Positions 53,439-64,000 are shown, numbered from the stretch's first letter. The stretch is DNA of 64,000 nucleotides from Cadophora sp. MPI-SDFR-AT-0126 (GCA_020747065.1 JAGMVK010000002.1:3100001-3164000); one strand, 5' to 3'. Notes: a model not told the origin generated them from the sequence alone. Translations and numbers: made by a program.

Positions 53439-56400
53439 TTATCTAATGTTCAGCCGCCTTCCTAGTTTGCGGAGTTTCTGCATAAAAGGCCTCGACTTTG
53501 CTGCTCCAGGCTCCGTAAACTCATCTTGGCCTACTTTTGACTCAGCAGACGCAACTTGCAACGCCTGAAGCCGATCTTCAAGTTGCCTGCACCAGTTCGA
53601 AGAGGGCCCTTGGACGGTTGTGTATCCAGATAATGCTCGATTATACATTGCCTTTGCCATGTCTTTCCGGTCAGTTTGTGAGAAGAGGTCTCCAAAGGCG
53701 AACATGGTATGCAACGCCGGTAAATAAGACGACGCAAATTCATGGCCAAGAGCGTCCTCATAGCCTTGGAGCGCGCGGTTGTACATCGCCTCTGCCTCTG
53801 CCAGCTTGCCTTGGTCAGAGTAGAGGAAGCCTAGGTTGTTGACCGTTGAGAGTGTTGATGTGTGTTCTGGTCCAAGTGCCTCCTCAAAGCCTTCTAGCGC
53901 CCGAATATACATCTTCTCCGCCTCTGCCAGCTTGCCTTGGTCTTTGTAGAGCATGCCTAGGTTGTTGACCGTACCGAGTGTCGATGTGTGGTCTGGTCCA
54001 AGTGCCTTCTCACAGCCTTCTAGCGCCCGAATGTACATCTTCTCCGCCTCTACCAGCTTGCCTTGGTCAGAGTAGAGGAAGCCTAGGTTGTGGACCGTAT
54101 CGAGTGTCGATGTGTGGTCTGGTCCAAGTGCCTTCTCTTTGCCTTGGAGCGCCCGAATGTATATCTGTTCCGCCTCTACCAGCTTGCCTTGGTCTTTGTA
54201 GAGGATGCCTAGGTTGTTGACCGTCTGTAGTGTTGATGTGTGGTCTGGTCCAAGTGCCTCCTCTCTGCCTTGGAGCGCCCGAATGTACATCTTCTCCGCC
54301 TTTGCCAGCTTGCCTTGGTCTTTGTAGAGCATGCCTAAGTTGTTGACCGTATCGAGTGTCGATGTGTGGTCTGGTCCAAGTGCCTTCTCACAGCCTTCTA
54401 ACGCCCGAATATACATCTCCTCAGCCTCAGCCAGCTTGCCTTGGTCGGTGAAAATGTCGCCGAAATTGTGAAAGGCCCAGTCCAGTCCGTCCATATCTAC
54501 CTTACCATCCACTATAAAGACGTTCTGTCGTGTCGCATGCTGAAGAAGTCGCCGTCGTAAGAGCCACCAGTCCTTCTCATTTGTACCATAAACCTGTGAG
54601 GCCACGCAAGTCAAGGCCAGACGTGCAAGGCTCTCGTCCCACTCCTTGTTGAGCACAGACACCGTCCATGAGTGGACACAGCTATGCACACTGTACCCTC
54701 TAGGCCCGACCTGCTGCTGAGGAGACGGGTCTAGATCAACCAGTCCGAAACTACAAAGTAGAATAATGGCCTCATTAAAGTTCAGTTCGTCCTTAGTGAG
54801 CTTCTGTATCGATTCGTCTGCGGAGTTTGCATGTCGAAGGAGGTCAAACCACAGGTCCTGTCGATCAAAATATGCCCATAGCTTGAGTAGTTTTGCTGAT
54901 GCTGTATTCTGCTGTTGGATCCGATCGAAAGTGATCTGCCATGTCGTGTGTAGTGTACGATCTTCATAGGAATCTAACAGGGGACTTGTCGTCTGAAGCT
55001 TCAACCATGATGTCTTATAGAGCTGAAGATAATCCGAGAAGCTCGTCGTTACGTGCTCGAGATATACCCCTGCCGTAGATAGAGCAAGTGGTAGGCCGTC
55101 GAGTTCCTTAACAAGTGCTATAGCATCAGGATCTGCCTTATTAGTATTGTCTTTGCTCCCACTATCAATTATACCGACATACCCTTTTCAATGCCCTTAC
55201 GTCCTGACATGTTAGACACAATCTCAAGACCTTCCCTAACATCTGGCAGTTTCTGAACATGAATTCGTATACCCTGCCTGACTCGCGCCGACCGTGTCGT
55301 GATGATGATTGAGCCGTGATCAGACCGAGGGAGGAATTTACGTATGTCGACTGCCGAGCTGTCGGGATTGCCAGGTGTCTTAGGGTTGTCGAAGTTATCA
55401 TAGATCATTAGCTACTTTGAGTTTCGCGGGAATTCGAGCCAGGCTTTTACTACACTGACAACTTGATCGAGGTCTTTATCTTGGTCGACGCTTGATAGCA
55501 CACTGGTGGAAGGATGATGTCTCAGCACCTGCTGAGCGACGTCCCGAAAGCTCAGCTTGAGTGAGTCTTCGTTATTCGCGTTCAGCTAGAAGATCGCCGT
55601 ATATTTCTCCTTGTGTCGTCTGGCATATGTGATCGCTAGCTGAGTCTTTCCCATACCCCTAAGACCATGCAGGATGACACAGGATCGACTACTGTGATCT
55701 TGAAGCAGCTCGTGTATTTTCGATAGCTCCTTCTCTCTAGCGATAAACTGTGTAGCTTCAGGAAATGACGCGAGGTTGAGCCCGACAGCAAATTGCTCAA
55801 AATCGACCCCTGTGGTTGTTAGCGTCGTTGCTTCGATTAATAACACGCCTATGTAAACAACTTACCTTTGTATAGCCTGTGAATCTCATCCTCTAGCCGC
55901 CTGAATGCCTGGTCCTTTCTCTCACCGTAATTTGGCACTATAGATACATCGAAGATCCCGATTAAGCAGTATGCTGTATCCTCTTCAATAGTAGTATTCC
56001 GGCGCTCTGCCCAGGATCTGCGCTCTTTGATACTAAAATTTGATAATGTATTACCTCGGAGAGCTTTGTTTACGATGCCGGTAATTTAGTATATCTCAGA
56101 CTCGAAAGACAACTTGCTCCCAAGTCGCTTACCCTCTAAGCTAAAGAAGTCAACTAGCCTTGGTGCAATGAGCTCCTGAAGCGTCCAGCCTCGAGTGAAC
56201 CATCGACTCTTCCTGAAGGCTTCTTCCTATGAACTCTGGTTATCCACCCTGTTGTCAGGCTTGGAGACATCCGAAAGGTAGACGTAGCAGCGCGCAGCGT
56301 TCTGATACCACCGGAACATAGAGTTGATCGCCGCGCCAAGCTCGACTAAATTCTTTTTATCGATGCAGCAAGTGTCGACCCAGAAGTATTCCAGTCTATC

Positions 56401-56616
56401 GTCTGCAGCTTGATTTGCGCAAAACTGTATTTTCCTCCACCTAGCTTTGTTCATAGTCTTGCTCTTGTCCTTGCCCTTCTTTAAGTCTTGATAGATAACC
56501 TCCTCTTTTCCCCAGGTATGAGAGAGTATTGCGTAGGCAGGGACTTCGCCGCTAGTAGGTTCACGAAAGGCGATCTCGCCGTTTAGTTTGTGTTATAAGA
56601 GGCGTATAAAAGACAT
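53439..56616 (-). pseudogene. HET-NB-ARC-TPR (fungal NLR-like) gene with nonsense codons
   Basis: STAND-type protein of the heterokaryon-incompatibility kind. Introns 55865-55810 (56 nt) and 55182-55133 (50 nt) leave 3072 nt in one frame, 1023 codons. HET domain: AYAILSHTWG, YFWVDTCCIDKK, INSMFRWYQNAARCYVYLSD, RGWTLQELIAPR. NB-ARC: P-loop LHGLRGMGKTQLA, Walker B LMIYDNFDNP, GSIIITTRSA, ELDGLPLALSTAG. Then seven TPR_10-type repeats of 42 residues. Five stops: 56593-56595, 56227-56229, 56086-56088, 55586-55588, 55412-55414; two replace the Trp of conserved FW and KW motifs. No indel seen, so decay is by point mutation only. Confidence 0.92.
53790..54460 (-). repeat. 126-bp TPR-coding tandem repeats
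   Basis: Five to six units of 126 bp, each encoding LGxLYKDQGKLAEAEKMYIR followed by ALEGCEKALGPDHTSTL. Units are close to identical in DNA, as in recently amplified repeats of fungal NLRs. Confidence 0.9.
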
Positions 56617-57942
56617 GCTGGAGGTTTGCGACTGATCTCGTAGCAGGCGCGACTCGTATTACTCGTTCGGCATATTGCGCAAGCATTGCGATTCAAGGTT
56701 GACAGGATGTGAAGCAGTCGTCGAAGGACTGATAGTGAGACGGATGTGCAGTCGTTGTTGTCTGCGACCGCCACGAGGCTGTATCGTGGCGTAGCCTGCC
56801 TAGCCACTTGCATATCGAAAGCAGACAGAACGCGAAGGACGCTTCATTGTATAGGAAAACTTACATGCTAACTTACAAACTGGATTCTAGGATAATTTTT
56901 TCACTGGTATTAGGGTTAGATACCGGCTTCTACAAAGTCGAAGAGGAGTAAGATACTGCAGGTGGAGATCAAGGGGGCGGGACGGTTTTGAAAGCATTCA
57001 CGGTCGCTGAAAGAGGGACGGGACTGCTTTGCACGGCTACTATTTTGCTCTGCTCGGAGGATATCGGGAAGCGGGATTTTCCGGCAGATCCACCACGCGC
57101 AGCCACAGATTTTATTACAATTTTACCGAAATTACTATAACTACACCGCCGCTGACCACGATCCTGGATCGCTTGATTAGAGGAGGTATCGGCCCATGTG
57201 GCGACAGCTTATGACATAGCGTGCTCTGGCCGCCACAACACTGAGAATAACTTTTTAGCATCATGATAAAACTCGGAAATCCATACCTAATCGTACTATG
57301 AGTTTAAAAAGCGAAAAGAGCTTGATGGTGGCGTCGCGGGTCGAGCGGTCCTAACTATCACACGTTAATAAGAGGTTCTCTATAATTCAGCTGGGCAGCG
57401 ACGACGCGATTATAATATTCGGAATTAATAGGCTAGGAGTGTTCGGGAGAGGGATGTAATACAACTGAAATAAAAATAAATAGAACTTTTAATGCATTTA
57501 CTGATTTAAAGTCGCTTGAACTCGAAGTACCTACGTTTTGTCTCGTTACAGGGCGCGTCTCGGCACGCAGGGATAGACGTTATGTTGATGTAGTAGGTAT
57601 GGATCCAGGAATTGTTCGACGTACTCGGCTACAAAAACATAAGTTAGTGGATCTTTGCAGCCAACAGCTGTCCATGATACAATGTTGTTTCCCCCTCCGC
57701 CCTCCCCCAAAAAGTCGCTCGTCCCAACCTTCTGCTTTTCTTTTCTTCTTTCAATCCTTCTAGAATTTTGCGACCCATCAACTTGTGGCAGTCGCACTAC
57801 TAGCTTTCAGACATACCATATCAAATAACTTTGATGAAAGAACCTATCGTCTCAAGTGATTTTGTAACTTATATCCTATGTATGCCGTCACGAAGCCTGC
57901 TGATCATACAGGAAGCAATTTGAAACCGTTCGAATTTTGAGA
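56617..57942. other. Intergenic with a third hAT-type terminal sequence
   Basis: Only small frames. Copy 3 of the repeat seen at 29847 and 39901 lies at about 57525-57585 (GCACGCAGGGATAGACGTTA). The minus-strand frame 57546-57797 mostly reflects it. Confidence 0.5.
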
Positions 57943-58347
57943 ATGGCCATGGAAGTACAAAAGAAGGTTACTCCTGTAACCGCACCACGGCAGGCGCAGA
58001 ACTCGCTTGCCCACTGTAGCGCTCGCTCACTTGAGGAGTACGGTAAAAAGCAAGAACAAAATTTGCGAAGAGAAAGCGATTTGGCCTATTTTCGAGCTGC
58101 CATCGGTAAAAGAAAAGTAACAACTGAATCTGACTTAGAGTTCATGAGTAGCTATAGTCTGTTGATATGCATTATTCAAAGATTTGCAAAGAAAAATGGG
58201 AGTCCCCCGTCGAGGCGAGTTTTTCTTACATATAGAGCTTCACCACAAAAGACTTCGGAAAGAGAAATATACTTCATGGCTGAGGAAAGCATGGTTGTAG
58301 GAAGCGACTTACGCTTCAAGTTCGAAAACATGATTTACATTACATGA
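57943..58347 (+). CDS. Hypothetical protein
   Basis: 134 residues from MAMEVQKKVTPV. Charged, with a hydrophobic patch (SYSLLICIIQRFAKK). Its 3' end overlaps the 3' end of the opposite DUF7053 gene by 39 bp. No family recognised. Confidence 0.35.
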   Translation: MAMEVQKKVTPVTAPRQAQNSLAHCSARSLEEYGKKQEQNLRRESDLAYFRAAIGKRKVTTESDLEFMSSYSLLICIIQRFAKKNGSPPSRRVFLTYRASPQKTSEREIYFMAEESMVVGSDLRFKFENMIYIT

Positions 58348-59124
58348 GTTGGAGCTTGGGCAGTTCTGAAAGGGTGATGGCTGGTGTTTTTCGATCGAAG
58401 GACGAAATTCACTTTTCCTGGGTATAGGAGGTGCCGAATTGAGGTGCTTTTTGTTTGTCTTGTCGAGATCACTCACCGGCGAGACAGTGGCGTTATTTGT
58501 AAGCTCTCGTGAGAATATTGGCAGCTGTAGCTCCGGACTCGTTGGCAGGTTCAAAGGCAAATAGAGTCGTTGCCTCCATATTTGAGCATTATACGCCCTC
58601 ATGTCCGCCAATTGCGCTTTGACAACCAGTCTATCCACTAACCTGGCATGGGCTTTTGTCAGGGTTTTCCGAACGAATTTGGTCGTGAGGATGCTGCACT
58701 TCATGTCCACATCTTCCCTCAGCCAAAGGCCACTTATGGGCATACCTAGCCCTAATTCCACGGCTTTAATTGGCTCTCCTGGCACAGATCCGCCAACTGT
58801 CCATCTTCCCTTGATACTTAGCCCGAATGGAGCATAGACATGTGTTTGCAGCCCATCTGCCAGATTGTGAAAGCAGGCGTTGTATGTAACTCTTCCGGAA
58901 TAAAGTCCTATAGGAAGGTATCTAACTTTGTCAGTCATCTGGTACCATCTGCAATGATATTCTTCAGGGGTAGCATCTGCTGGGGGATTAACAGAATGCC
59001 GTTGCTCAACCAGCGGGTTGAGATCTATCATCGCTAAATGATCGTGTAGAGCTTCAAGAACCGACTGTCGTGTGATACCGGCAGGCAGAGCCGTTACCGT
59101 TGTGAAGACTGTTCTCTTTGACAT
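58309..59124 (-). CDS. DUF7053 family protein
   Basis: Fungal family of unknown role, possibly a lipid- or ligand-binding START-like fold. 271 residues, intronless, from MSKRTVFTTVTALPAGI. Family-typical text: SVLEALHDHLAMIDLNPLV, YHCRWYQMTDKVRYLPIG, VTYNACFHNLADGLQTHVYA, GLSIKGRWTVGG, GLWLREDVDMKC, and FVRKTLTKAHARLVDRLVVK at the end of the domain (about residue 195). The remaining tail is disordered and Pro/Ser-rich. No stop or shift. Confidence 0.9.
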   Translation of the reverse strand: MSKRTVFTTVTALPAGITRQSVLEALHDHLAMIDLNPLVEQRHSVNPPADATPEEYHCRWYQMTDKVRYLPIGLYSGRVTYNACFHNLADGLQTHVYAPFGLSIKGRWTVGGSVPGEPIKAVELGLGMPISGLWLREDVDMKCSILTTKFVRKTLTKAHARLVDRLVVKAQLADMRAYNAQIWRQRLYLPLNLPTSPELQLPIFSRELTNNATVSPVSDLDKTNKKHLNSAPPIPRKSEFRPSIEKHQPSPFQNCPSSNSCNVNHVFELEA

Positions 59125-59554
59125 CAAGAATTGCTGTATTGTTCCAGCACGATTAAAGGAAAACTGTGATGTAATATATATATTTATTCAGTCACCCCTG
59201 ACCAAGGAAACTAACAACTGTGTTAATTTTAGATCAAAGCCAAACAAGCCGACAGTCATACATGCTAAAATTAGCACAACTTAAATTAAGACTATATTTC
59301 CTAGCCATTCCCAGCAAGTGCGTATCAACTGAGGCAGTATTCTAAAAATATCCCGTAGGGCAAAGGATATAGAATAGATTTCAACAAAATCTTGTCATCG
59401 TTTCCCAAATCATATTCCAGCCTTTGCTCAAACTAGCACTCTCCTAGGTTGGAATGGAAAAAAGACTTGCGAGCATTGCAACATCCAGCACCCAAGAGAA
59501 GTAGACGTTCGGCAAGGCTGTCATAATACTCAGTGTTTGATGTTTTGTCTTTCT
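59125..59554. other. Intergenic
   Basis: AT-rich; no gene recognised. Confidence 0.4.
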
Positions 59555-59911
59555 CTAAGTCAAGAGCTTAACAACTCCCTGGTGAAGATACCAAGATGCA
59601 TAATGTAACGGTTTCATATCTTCATAGTCCTTTACTTCCGTATTTGCCTTTGCCTTGAGCAACAGTTGCACGAGGTCCTCAAAGCCCAACAAGGCTGCCA
59701 GATGTAATGCTGTTCTTCCTTGGTCATTTCTGGCTTCAATATCGGTGTTTTCAGCCAGTAGTCGACTGATTTCCGACATATCACTCTTCATAATCGCTCG
59801 ATGTAACGGCGGCATATTATCCTTCGACTGTGAATCAACTTTGTTGCTCATTTTTGGTGCCGTTGACTCAATTCTTGTTGGAACAGTGTAGGCCAGCGAC
59901 TTGAAATGCAT
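59555..59911 (-). CDS. Short ankyrin-repeat protein
   Basis: 118 residues from MHFKSLAYTVP. About two and a half ankyrin repeats: PLHRAIMKSDMSEISRLLAE, GRTALHLAALLGFEDLVQLL, KPLHYASWYLHQGVVKLL, where it ends at the point a repeat would go on. Either a small ankyrin protein or a fragment of a larger one (such domains often end fungal NLRs). No stop inside. Confidence 0.6.
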   Translation of the reverse strand: MHFKSLAYTVPTRIESTAPKMSNKVDSQSKDNMPPLHRAIMKSDMSEISRLLAENTDIEARNDQGRTALHLAALLGFEDLVQLLLKAKANTEVKDYEDMKPLHYASWYLHQGVVKLLT

Positions 59912-60098
59912 AAGTTATGCGGCTCTTTGTGAATGATATTAAACTGTTTACCTATGAGAAAATAATTGCACATCAGCTTTCACCTGGACCATGTCCCATG
60001 GATGACATCAAAGTGTCATGATTACATGTCCAAGCAATGCGTCACACACAGTCTACCTATTTGAACAGTCTTTTGCGGGCGAAAGCTGAAAATAGGAA

Positions 60099-60350
60099 AT
60101 GTCTGGCAGTCTTAACGATGTTTTCAAAGGTACAGCTCACTCCACCACACGCCTCACAACCCAAGAAGTGAAGAAGCTCATTGACAACATCCCCATCTGC
60201 GGCGCAAATCTCCTCACCAACGCCTCCAAAGCTCTCCCCAAAATCCCTATCGCCTTCATCAACTCCCTCGCCATTACCATTGCCTTCCTCTGCCTATCCT
60301 TAACCATGCAGAGCACCCATCTCTCTAGCTCTAAATTCCACAGCCCCTAA
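60099..60350 (+). CDS. Small hypothetical protein
   Basis: 83 residues from MSGSLNDVFKG. A C-terminal hydrophobic stretch (IAFINSLAITIAFLCLSL) could be a single membrane anchor. The C-rich third-position codon use is like a real gene. Not recognised. Confidence 0.45.
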   Translation: MSGSLNDVFKGTAHSTTRLTTQEVKKLIDNIPICGANLLTNASKALPKIPIAFINSLAITIAFLCLSLTMQSTHLSSSKFHSP

Positions 60351-60357
60351 ATGCCGC

Positions 60358-60759
60358 TTAGCATTCCACAACATCATGATTTTCACCATCGACACGGCTT
60401 CTGCTTCCACCCCCACCACCAGCCGAAGACGCAGCAATCAGCTTATCGATGCTCTGCAGTAACGGAGCGTCTGTCTCGGCACGTAAAGCAGACATCCATT
60501 TCGGCAGTTGAACGCTTCTAAGACTTTTTGCGCTTCGTAAAGGGCCGTAAGAGGATTGTTTCGGTGGACGGGTTAGGCGTTGACGGGTGATCATTTTTTG
60601 AGGGTGGTGTTGTAGGTGGGATGGACGTGAGGATGTCAAAATCGAAAGATATTTGAGCGAGACTAGTCTCCCAGAACTGCATCTGGAGGTGGATGTGGTT
60701 AGGATGCGACCTGCCAGCGTGACGATGACCTGAAGAGGCGTAATTACCCGATGGAACAC
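60358..60759 (-). CDS. Hypothetical, possible last exon
   Basis: A frame ending near 60358 has basic text with KQSSYGPLRSAKSLRS and a Gly run. A second frame overlaps it (LAQISFDFDILTSIPP). I cannot decide which is coding. Confidence 0.25.
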   Translation of the reverse strand: MFHRVITPLQVIVTLAGRILTTSTSRCSSGRLVSLKYLSILTSSRPSHLQHHPQKMITRQRLTRPPKQSSYGPLRSAKSLRSVQLPKWMSALRAETDAPLLQSIDKLIAASSAGGGGGSRSRVDGENHDVVEC

Positions 60760-61460
60760 AGCAGTCCCGTTTGCAAGCTGAGAAGAATCTTAAATGACAA
60801 GGCTTGAAGTCCACTGAAAAAACTGTTTTGATTGCACTCCGCTGCAGATGCGGTCGATAAGAGACTTGTGGGCGTGAAAAAGACCGAAGTAGCACTGTCC
60901 ACTTTCACAGTAGGATTTGATAACTAGTTAGCGTAGTAGCTAAGTAAGTATTCCCTCCCACATGCCTAGTCCACCAAAGCTACCAATTGCAAGCGCAAGG
61001 TGAAGGTTAGGTTGTGGAAGCCCATGGGTTTCTTCTACTAAGCAGCCTATGCGCTTCCGGCCAAATGATGCTGAGGGCATTGATTCAATAAGTTAGCAAC
61101 TTGAACAATGCCAAGGTTCTAAGCCATTTGCGATCAGATAAGGTTAGCTGCCCAGCATTGAAAGTGGCCCTGTCCTCGGACATTCTCCCGCAGAGACTGG
61201 CTAAAAGACTCTTCTCGGCTCCTTTTGACGCCAATTCTACCTGATGAATCCACAAACCTAGGACATCTCACCAGTGGTATGTCGAGGGAAATATCAAGAT
61301 AGTCCTTGCCAACAGGTCCGGCATATGAATCAGGAAGAGACACTGAGATATTGTAGTGATAGCCGTTTAAAGAAGAGATTGAAGTTGTCTGAGACCATAG
61401 ACTCTGGGGACGACATTGAAGACGCAGAATCGAATGATGGGTGAGAAGATCTGGCGATAG
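60760..61460. other. No supported gene
   Basis: One minus-strand frame (61343-61134) lacks an ATG start. Nothing else recognised. Confidence 0.35.
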
Positions 61461-61637
61461 ATAAAAGAAGAGCTAAAGAAATTGCCGTTTGTACCGACTT
61501 CTATAGACGAGTTAAAGAGGGAGATTCAGAAGCTCTGGGATCGAATCGATCCACGTGATTTCCGGCAATATACTGAGAGATTGACTTGTAAATTAGAAGA
61601 CGTTATTCAAGTACGAGGATTAGCTACTGTCCATTAA
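61461..61637 (+). pseudogene. Tc1-like transposase, C-terminal scrap
   Basis: The last 58 codons or so of a Tc1/mariner transposase: SIDELKREIQKLWDRIDP, DFRQYTERLTCKLEDVI, ending RGLATVH and TAA at 61635-61637. Everything upstream is lost. It could belong to the same family as the truncated copy at 3.4-4.4 kb, whose missing part this would be, but the two do not overlap so this is untested. Confidence 0.6.
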
Positions 61638-61979
61638 TATATAGCTTCAATTTTGAGTCAATTCTATTAATATTTGGTAGAGATATTTGTAAGTAAAGAA
61701 AGAGGGTTGAATCTGAGGTCTCGCTTAGGGGGGGGCCGGGAGCAATGGCCGCAACTCTTACTTTGGCACATATGGCTTGATCAGAATTAGGTAGTATAGA
61801 GCGACCTGGAGGGTTGAGTAGCTAGTCCTTGATCGACGAAGCGTCTCTTGAATGAATGTGCGTAACGGAAGAACGCCTTTGTCTCCTACCTCACCCTAAT
61901 AGGCAACTGATGAAAGGGGCCAAATTGCTTCAATAACTTGGACAGAAGAATCTAGGGGATAGTTATTGAGCAGGGACAC
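61638..61979. other. No supported gene
   Basis: Contains a run of eight G near 61730; perhaps the end of the Tc1 scrap. Nothing else seen. Confidence 0.35.
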
Positions 61980-62693
61980 TTATATGATGATCGCGTTAAT
62001 CTTACCGACGAGGGCATCAACAAATTTGACCTTTTGATCGCTTTGACGAACCAAGGCGGGATGGTGGTTCGGGGTTTCCGTTCTGGCACTGGTTCTTCTT
62101 AGATGATGCCGTTGTTTAGGTGCTAGTTCGATAGGGAGCTTTTTCTCCAGCCACGAGGTTGAGACCAAGATGTTGGCGGGTTCGAATGTTGTTGCTAGAT
62201 TACCCATGTAGCAGGGTAGGAGATTTGAGCCTGCGGAGTTGGTTGATTGAAACAGAGTATCCGCCGAGACCGAGGCGGAAGAGGACGAAGCTGAAGAGCT
62301 GTATAAATTTTTGGGGTATGAAATGACCGACGGCGGGGAGCCATCTTCGCCGTACTTCATCATTATAAAAACCAAAGGTGCCGAAGTTCTTCCAACGAAA
62401 CTCGAGCCGCGTCTGTATAAGCCAAACCGATCGACCGTTGTAGGACGACGAAGCTGGTAGACGATGAGAGGCCTCTTTTCGATGATAGAGGAAATGAAGC
62501 GCTCAAATAGAGCTCGCATCAAACGCTGGTCAAAGTTTGAGGACGTAAGTGGTATTATGTGTGTGAGTGTGTGTGTATATGTACTGAGTTCGTAATTGTG
62601 GCCGGAAACCGTATGAGGTATGAACGATTGGCGTGAAAAAAGGACTGAGTCGTGCTTTTTAAAATAAGTTGTCTCTTTGCTGAAGCAGGTCAT
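61980..62693 (-). CDS. Hypothetical protein
   Basis: 237 residues if the ATG at 62693 is used. The N-terminal third crosses a (GT)n microsatellite near 62558, so a start further in (MMKYGEDGSPP) is possible. The rest is Ser-rich, with LPCYMGNLATTFEPANILV and a basic end. No domain. Confidence 0.4.
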   Translation of the reverse strand: MTCFSKETTYFKKHDSVLFSRQSFIPHTVSGHNYELSTYTHTLTHIIPLTSSNFDQRLMRALFERFISSIIEKRPLIVYQLRRPTTVDRFGLYRRGSSFVGRTSAPLVFIMMKYGEDGSPPSVISYPKNLYSSSASSSSASVSADTLFQSTNSAGSNLLPCYMGNLATTFEPANILVSTSWLEKKLPIELAPKQRHHLRRTSARTETPNHHPALVRQSDQKVKFVDALVGKINAIII

Positions 62694-64000
62694 CAACCCG
62701 AAACCAGAGATGGTGACTGATTCTGCGTACCTTTTAGGTGGTTTTGTGGTCGCAGAAGCATAATTCTGTACAGATGTTGGAAGATGTTCAGCTCACCGCC
62801 AAAGGTGAACCCTCATTGAGGTCCACACGAGTGCTATGGCATTGAATGCGGTAGAGAATGCCTTTGAAGGAGAAGTCCCAAATCCGAAAGGTTGGTCGCA
62901 CGAGAACGAAAAACAAAAGCAAAGCAAATCAAAGGCATCAATCATTCGTCGATCTCGTTGCAGGCGTGTAACATGAGGTAAGCGCAAGGCACCGTGCCGG
63001 AGCAGTGACGGAAACGAGCAAATCAACAAGATTTCCTAAGCGATCCCCAGTCTTCTAACGCCTTTGGGAGATGACAGCCCTATTCGGTGACCAAGAGTGG
63101 TTTAGACCATAACCTTATTTACTAATACTGGGTGTGATTGGGGGCTGAGACAGAACCGCGTAAATCGCCTTAATTTACTTGGTTGGACCCTTGAAGAAAC
63201 AATAACAATTGCATCAAGGTTGCAGAAAACGTTCTTGGAAAGGAGTTGTATAATTCACTGATCCTCTCCTCTACAGGCGCGGAGAGATTTCAGCGCTTGA
63301 CGAAAATCTGACATTTACCGATTCCAGGAACGGCATCATTTTGGCGAATGTTCTGCGTGATGATGATTCCAGCACCTATTATACCGAGTAAAGAGGCAGA
63401 CCGTGAAAGCCAGTCCAAATGACAAGGTCCTTGTTCGATCTACGGAAGGAAATTAGGAAGGAATAAATCATGGGATGCTAAAATCTGTGCTTGAATAGCT
63501 TCAGGGATATGGTCCTGGCTCGTCCGCTCGAATTTTTCAGATAAGTTCACGTATGTGTACCAACTCTAATAAGGAAGCTAAAGTCGAAATGAGGTTTATC
63601 GTTTCTTGTTACGAAACAAAGCTGCCATTTGGATATTGATGGTCGGTCTAAGACATAGCGGAAGCATATCCACATTTCTATCCAACTATGTAGCGGAAAG
63701 ATTGAGTTTCCGGGGTTTTTGTTTAACATAGCCGATCCGAAGAAGCGCCAGTGCTATTTGCTTTCTATCTGTACCTTATCTATGCCTTCTAGAGTGATCT
63801 TTATATGAAATTGTGCCGCACTTTAGGAAAAACCTCGGAGTGCGACGAGGGGCTATTCAGCATATAGCGGCTATAGTCGCCTTCGGCAAGCTACCTTCTA
63901 TACTACCCTTCTGGGGATTATCGCGTTCGAAAACATGAGCACGATAGTGAGTTCCCTAGTCATTCTCATATTTTCAATCTTAGAACTGACTTTGACTAGC
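62694..64000. other. No supported gene
   Basis: Frames at 62793-63029 and 63547-63729 (minus) are short and unrecognised. No RNA gene or repeat seen up to the window end. Confidence 0.35.

Noticed and set aside
53439..54470. CRISPR-like array of regular repeats
   Set aside because: The 126-bp units are coding TPR repeats in one frame of a eukaryotic protein; there are no spacers.

Overview
The window looks like nuclear DNA of a filamentous ascomycete (Pezizomycotina; a Leotiomycetes/Helotiales-type genome is my best guess, at low confidence). The evidence is spliced genes with short 44-60 nt GT-AG introns, fungal families (Pho85-type cyclin, FRE ferric reductase, Ppg1-type phosphatase, DUF7053, HET/NB-ARC/TPR protein), and many transposon relics whose premature stops mostly fit CpA-to-TpA change, the mark of repeat-induced point mutation (RIP). 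No rRNA, tRNA or CRISPR was recognised.

Left part (1-13.9 kb) is mostly host genes: a hypothetical spliced gene whose 3' end was cut by a truncated Tc1-like transposon (2.1-4.5 kb), a C2H2 zinc-finger regulator (5.5-7.4 kb), a ferric reductase with an odd repetitive tail (8.8-11.0 kb), a small membrane protein and a Pho85-type cyclin (13.1-13.9 kb).

Middle (14.2-33.7 kb) alternates transposons and genes: a pogo/Fot1 element with clean ends (14.2-16.0 kb), a hAT relic abutting a decayed Est1-type gene (16.4-18.8 kb), a small secreted cysteine-rich protein (20.8 kb), the C-terminal exon of a Ppg1-like phosphatase, a partial DUF7492-like protein, an acidic protein, an apparently intact three-exon hAT transposase (27.4-29.8 kb), an internally deleted pogo/Tc5-like relic and a 3'-shortened aminoglycoside-phosphotransferase-like kinase.

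The block 33.9-48.5 kb is almost wholly mobile DNA: a complete Ty3/gypsy chromovirus with 5-bp target duplication, a 436-bp palindromic MITE, a BCS1-like first exon cut off by a dispersed repeat, a 1.4-kb element with about 107-bp terminal inverted repeats around an unrecognised ORF, and a nearly intact Tad-like LINE inserted exactly at the edge of that element. To the right lie a G1/S cyclin with one in-frame stop, an unidentified two-exon gene (51.6-52.6 kb), a full-length HET-NB-ARC-TPR (NLR-like) gene killed only by nonsense codons (53.4-56.6 kb), a DUF7053 gene, an ankyrin fragment and several small hypotheticals.

The genes do not form a pathway or cluster. The common thread is a genome-defence landscape: repeats and near-repeat genes carry RIP-like stops while single-copy genes are open. 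The hAT and the LINE escaped most of it, which suggests they are younger or were not fully targeted. The least explained object is the TIR element at 41.4-42.8 kb.
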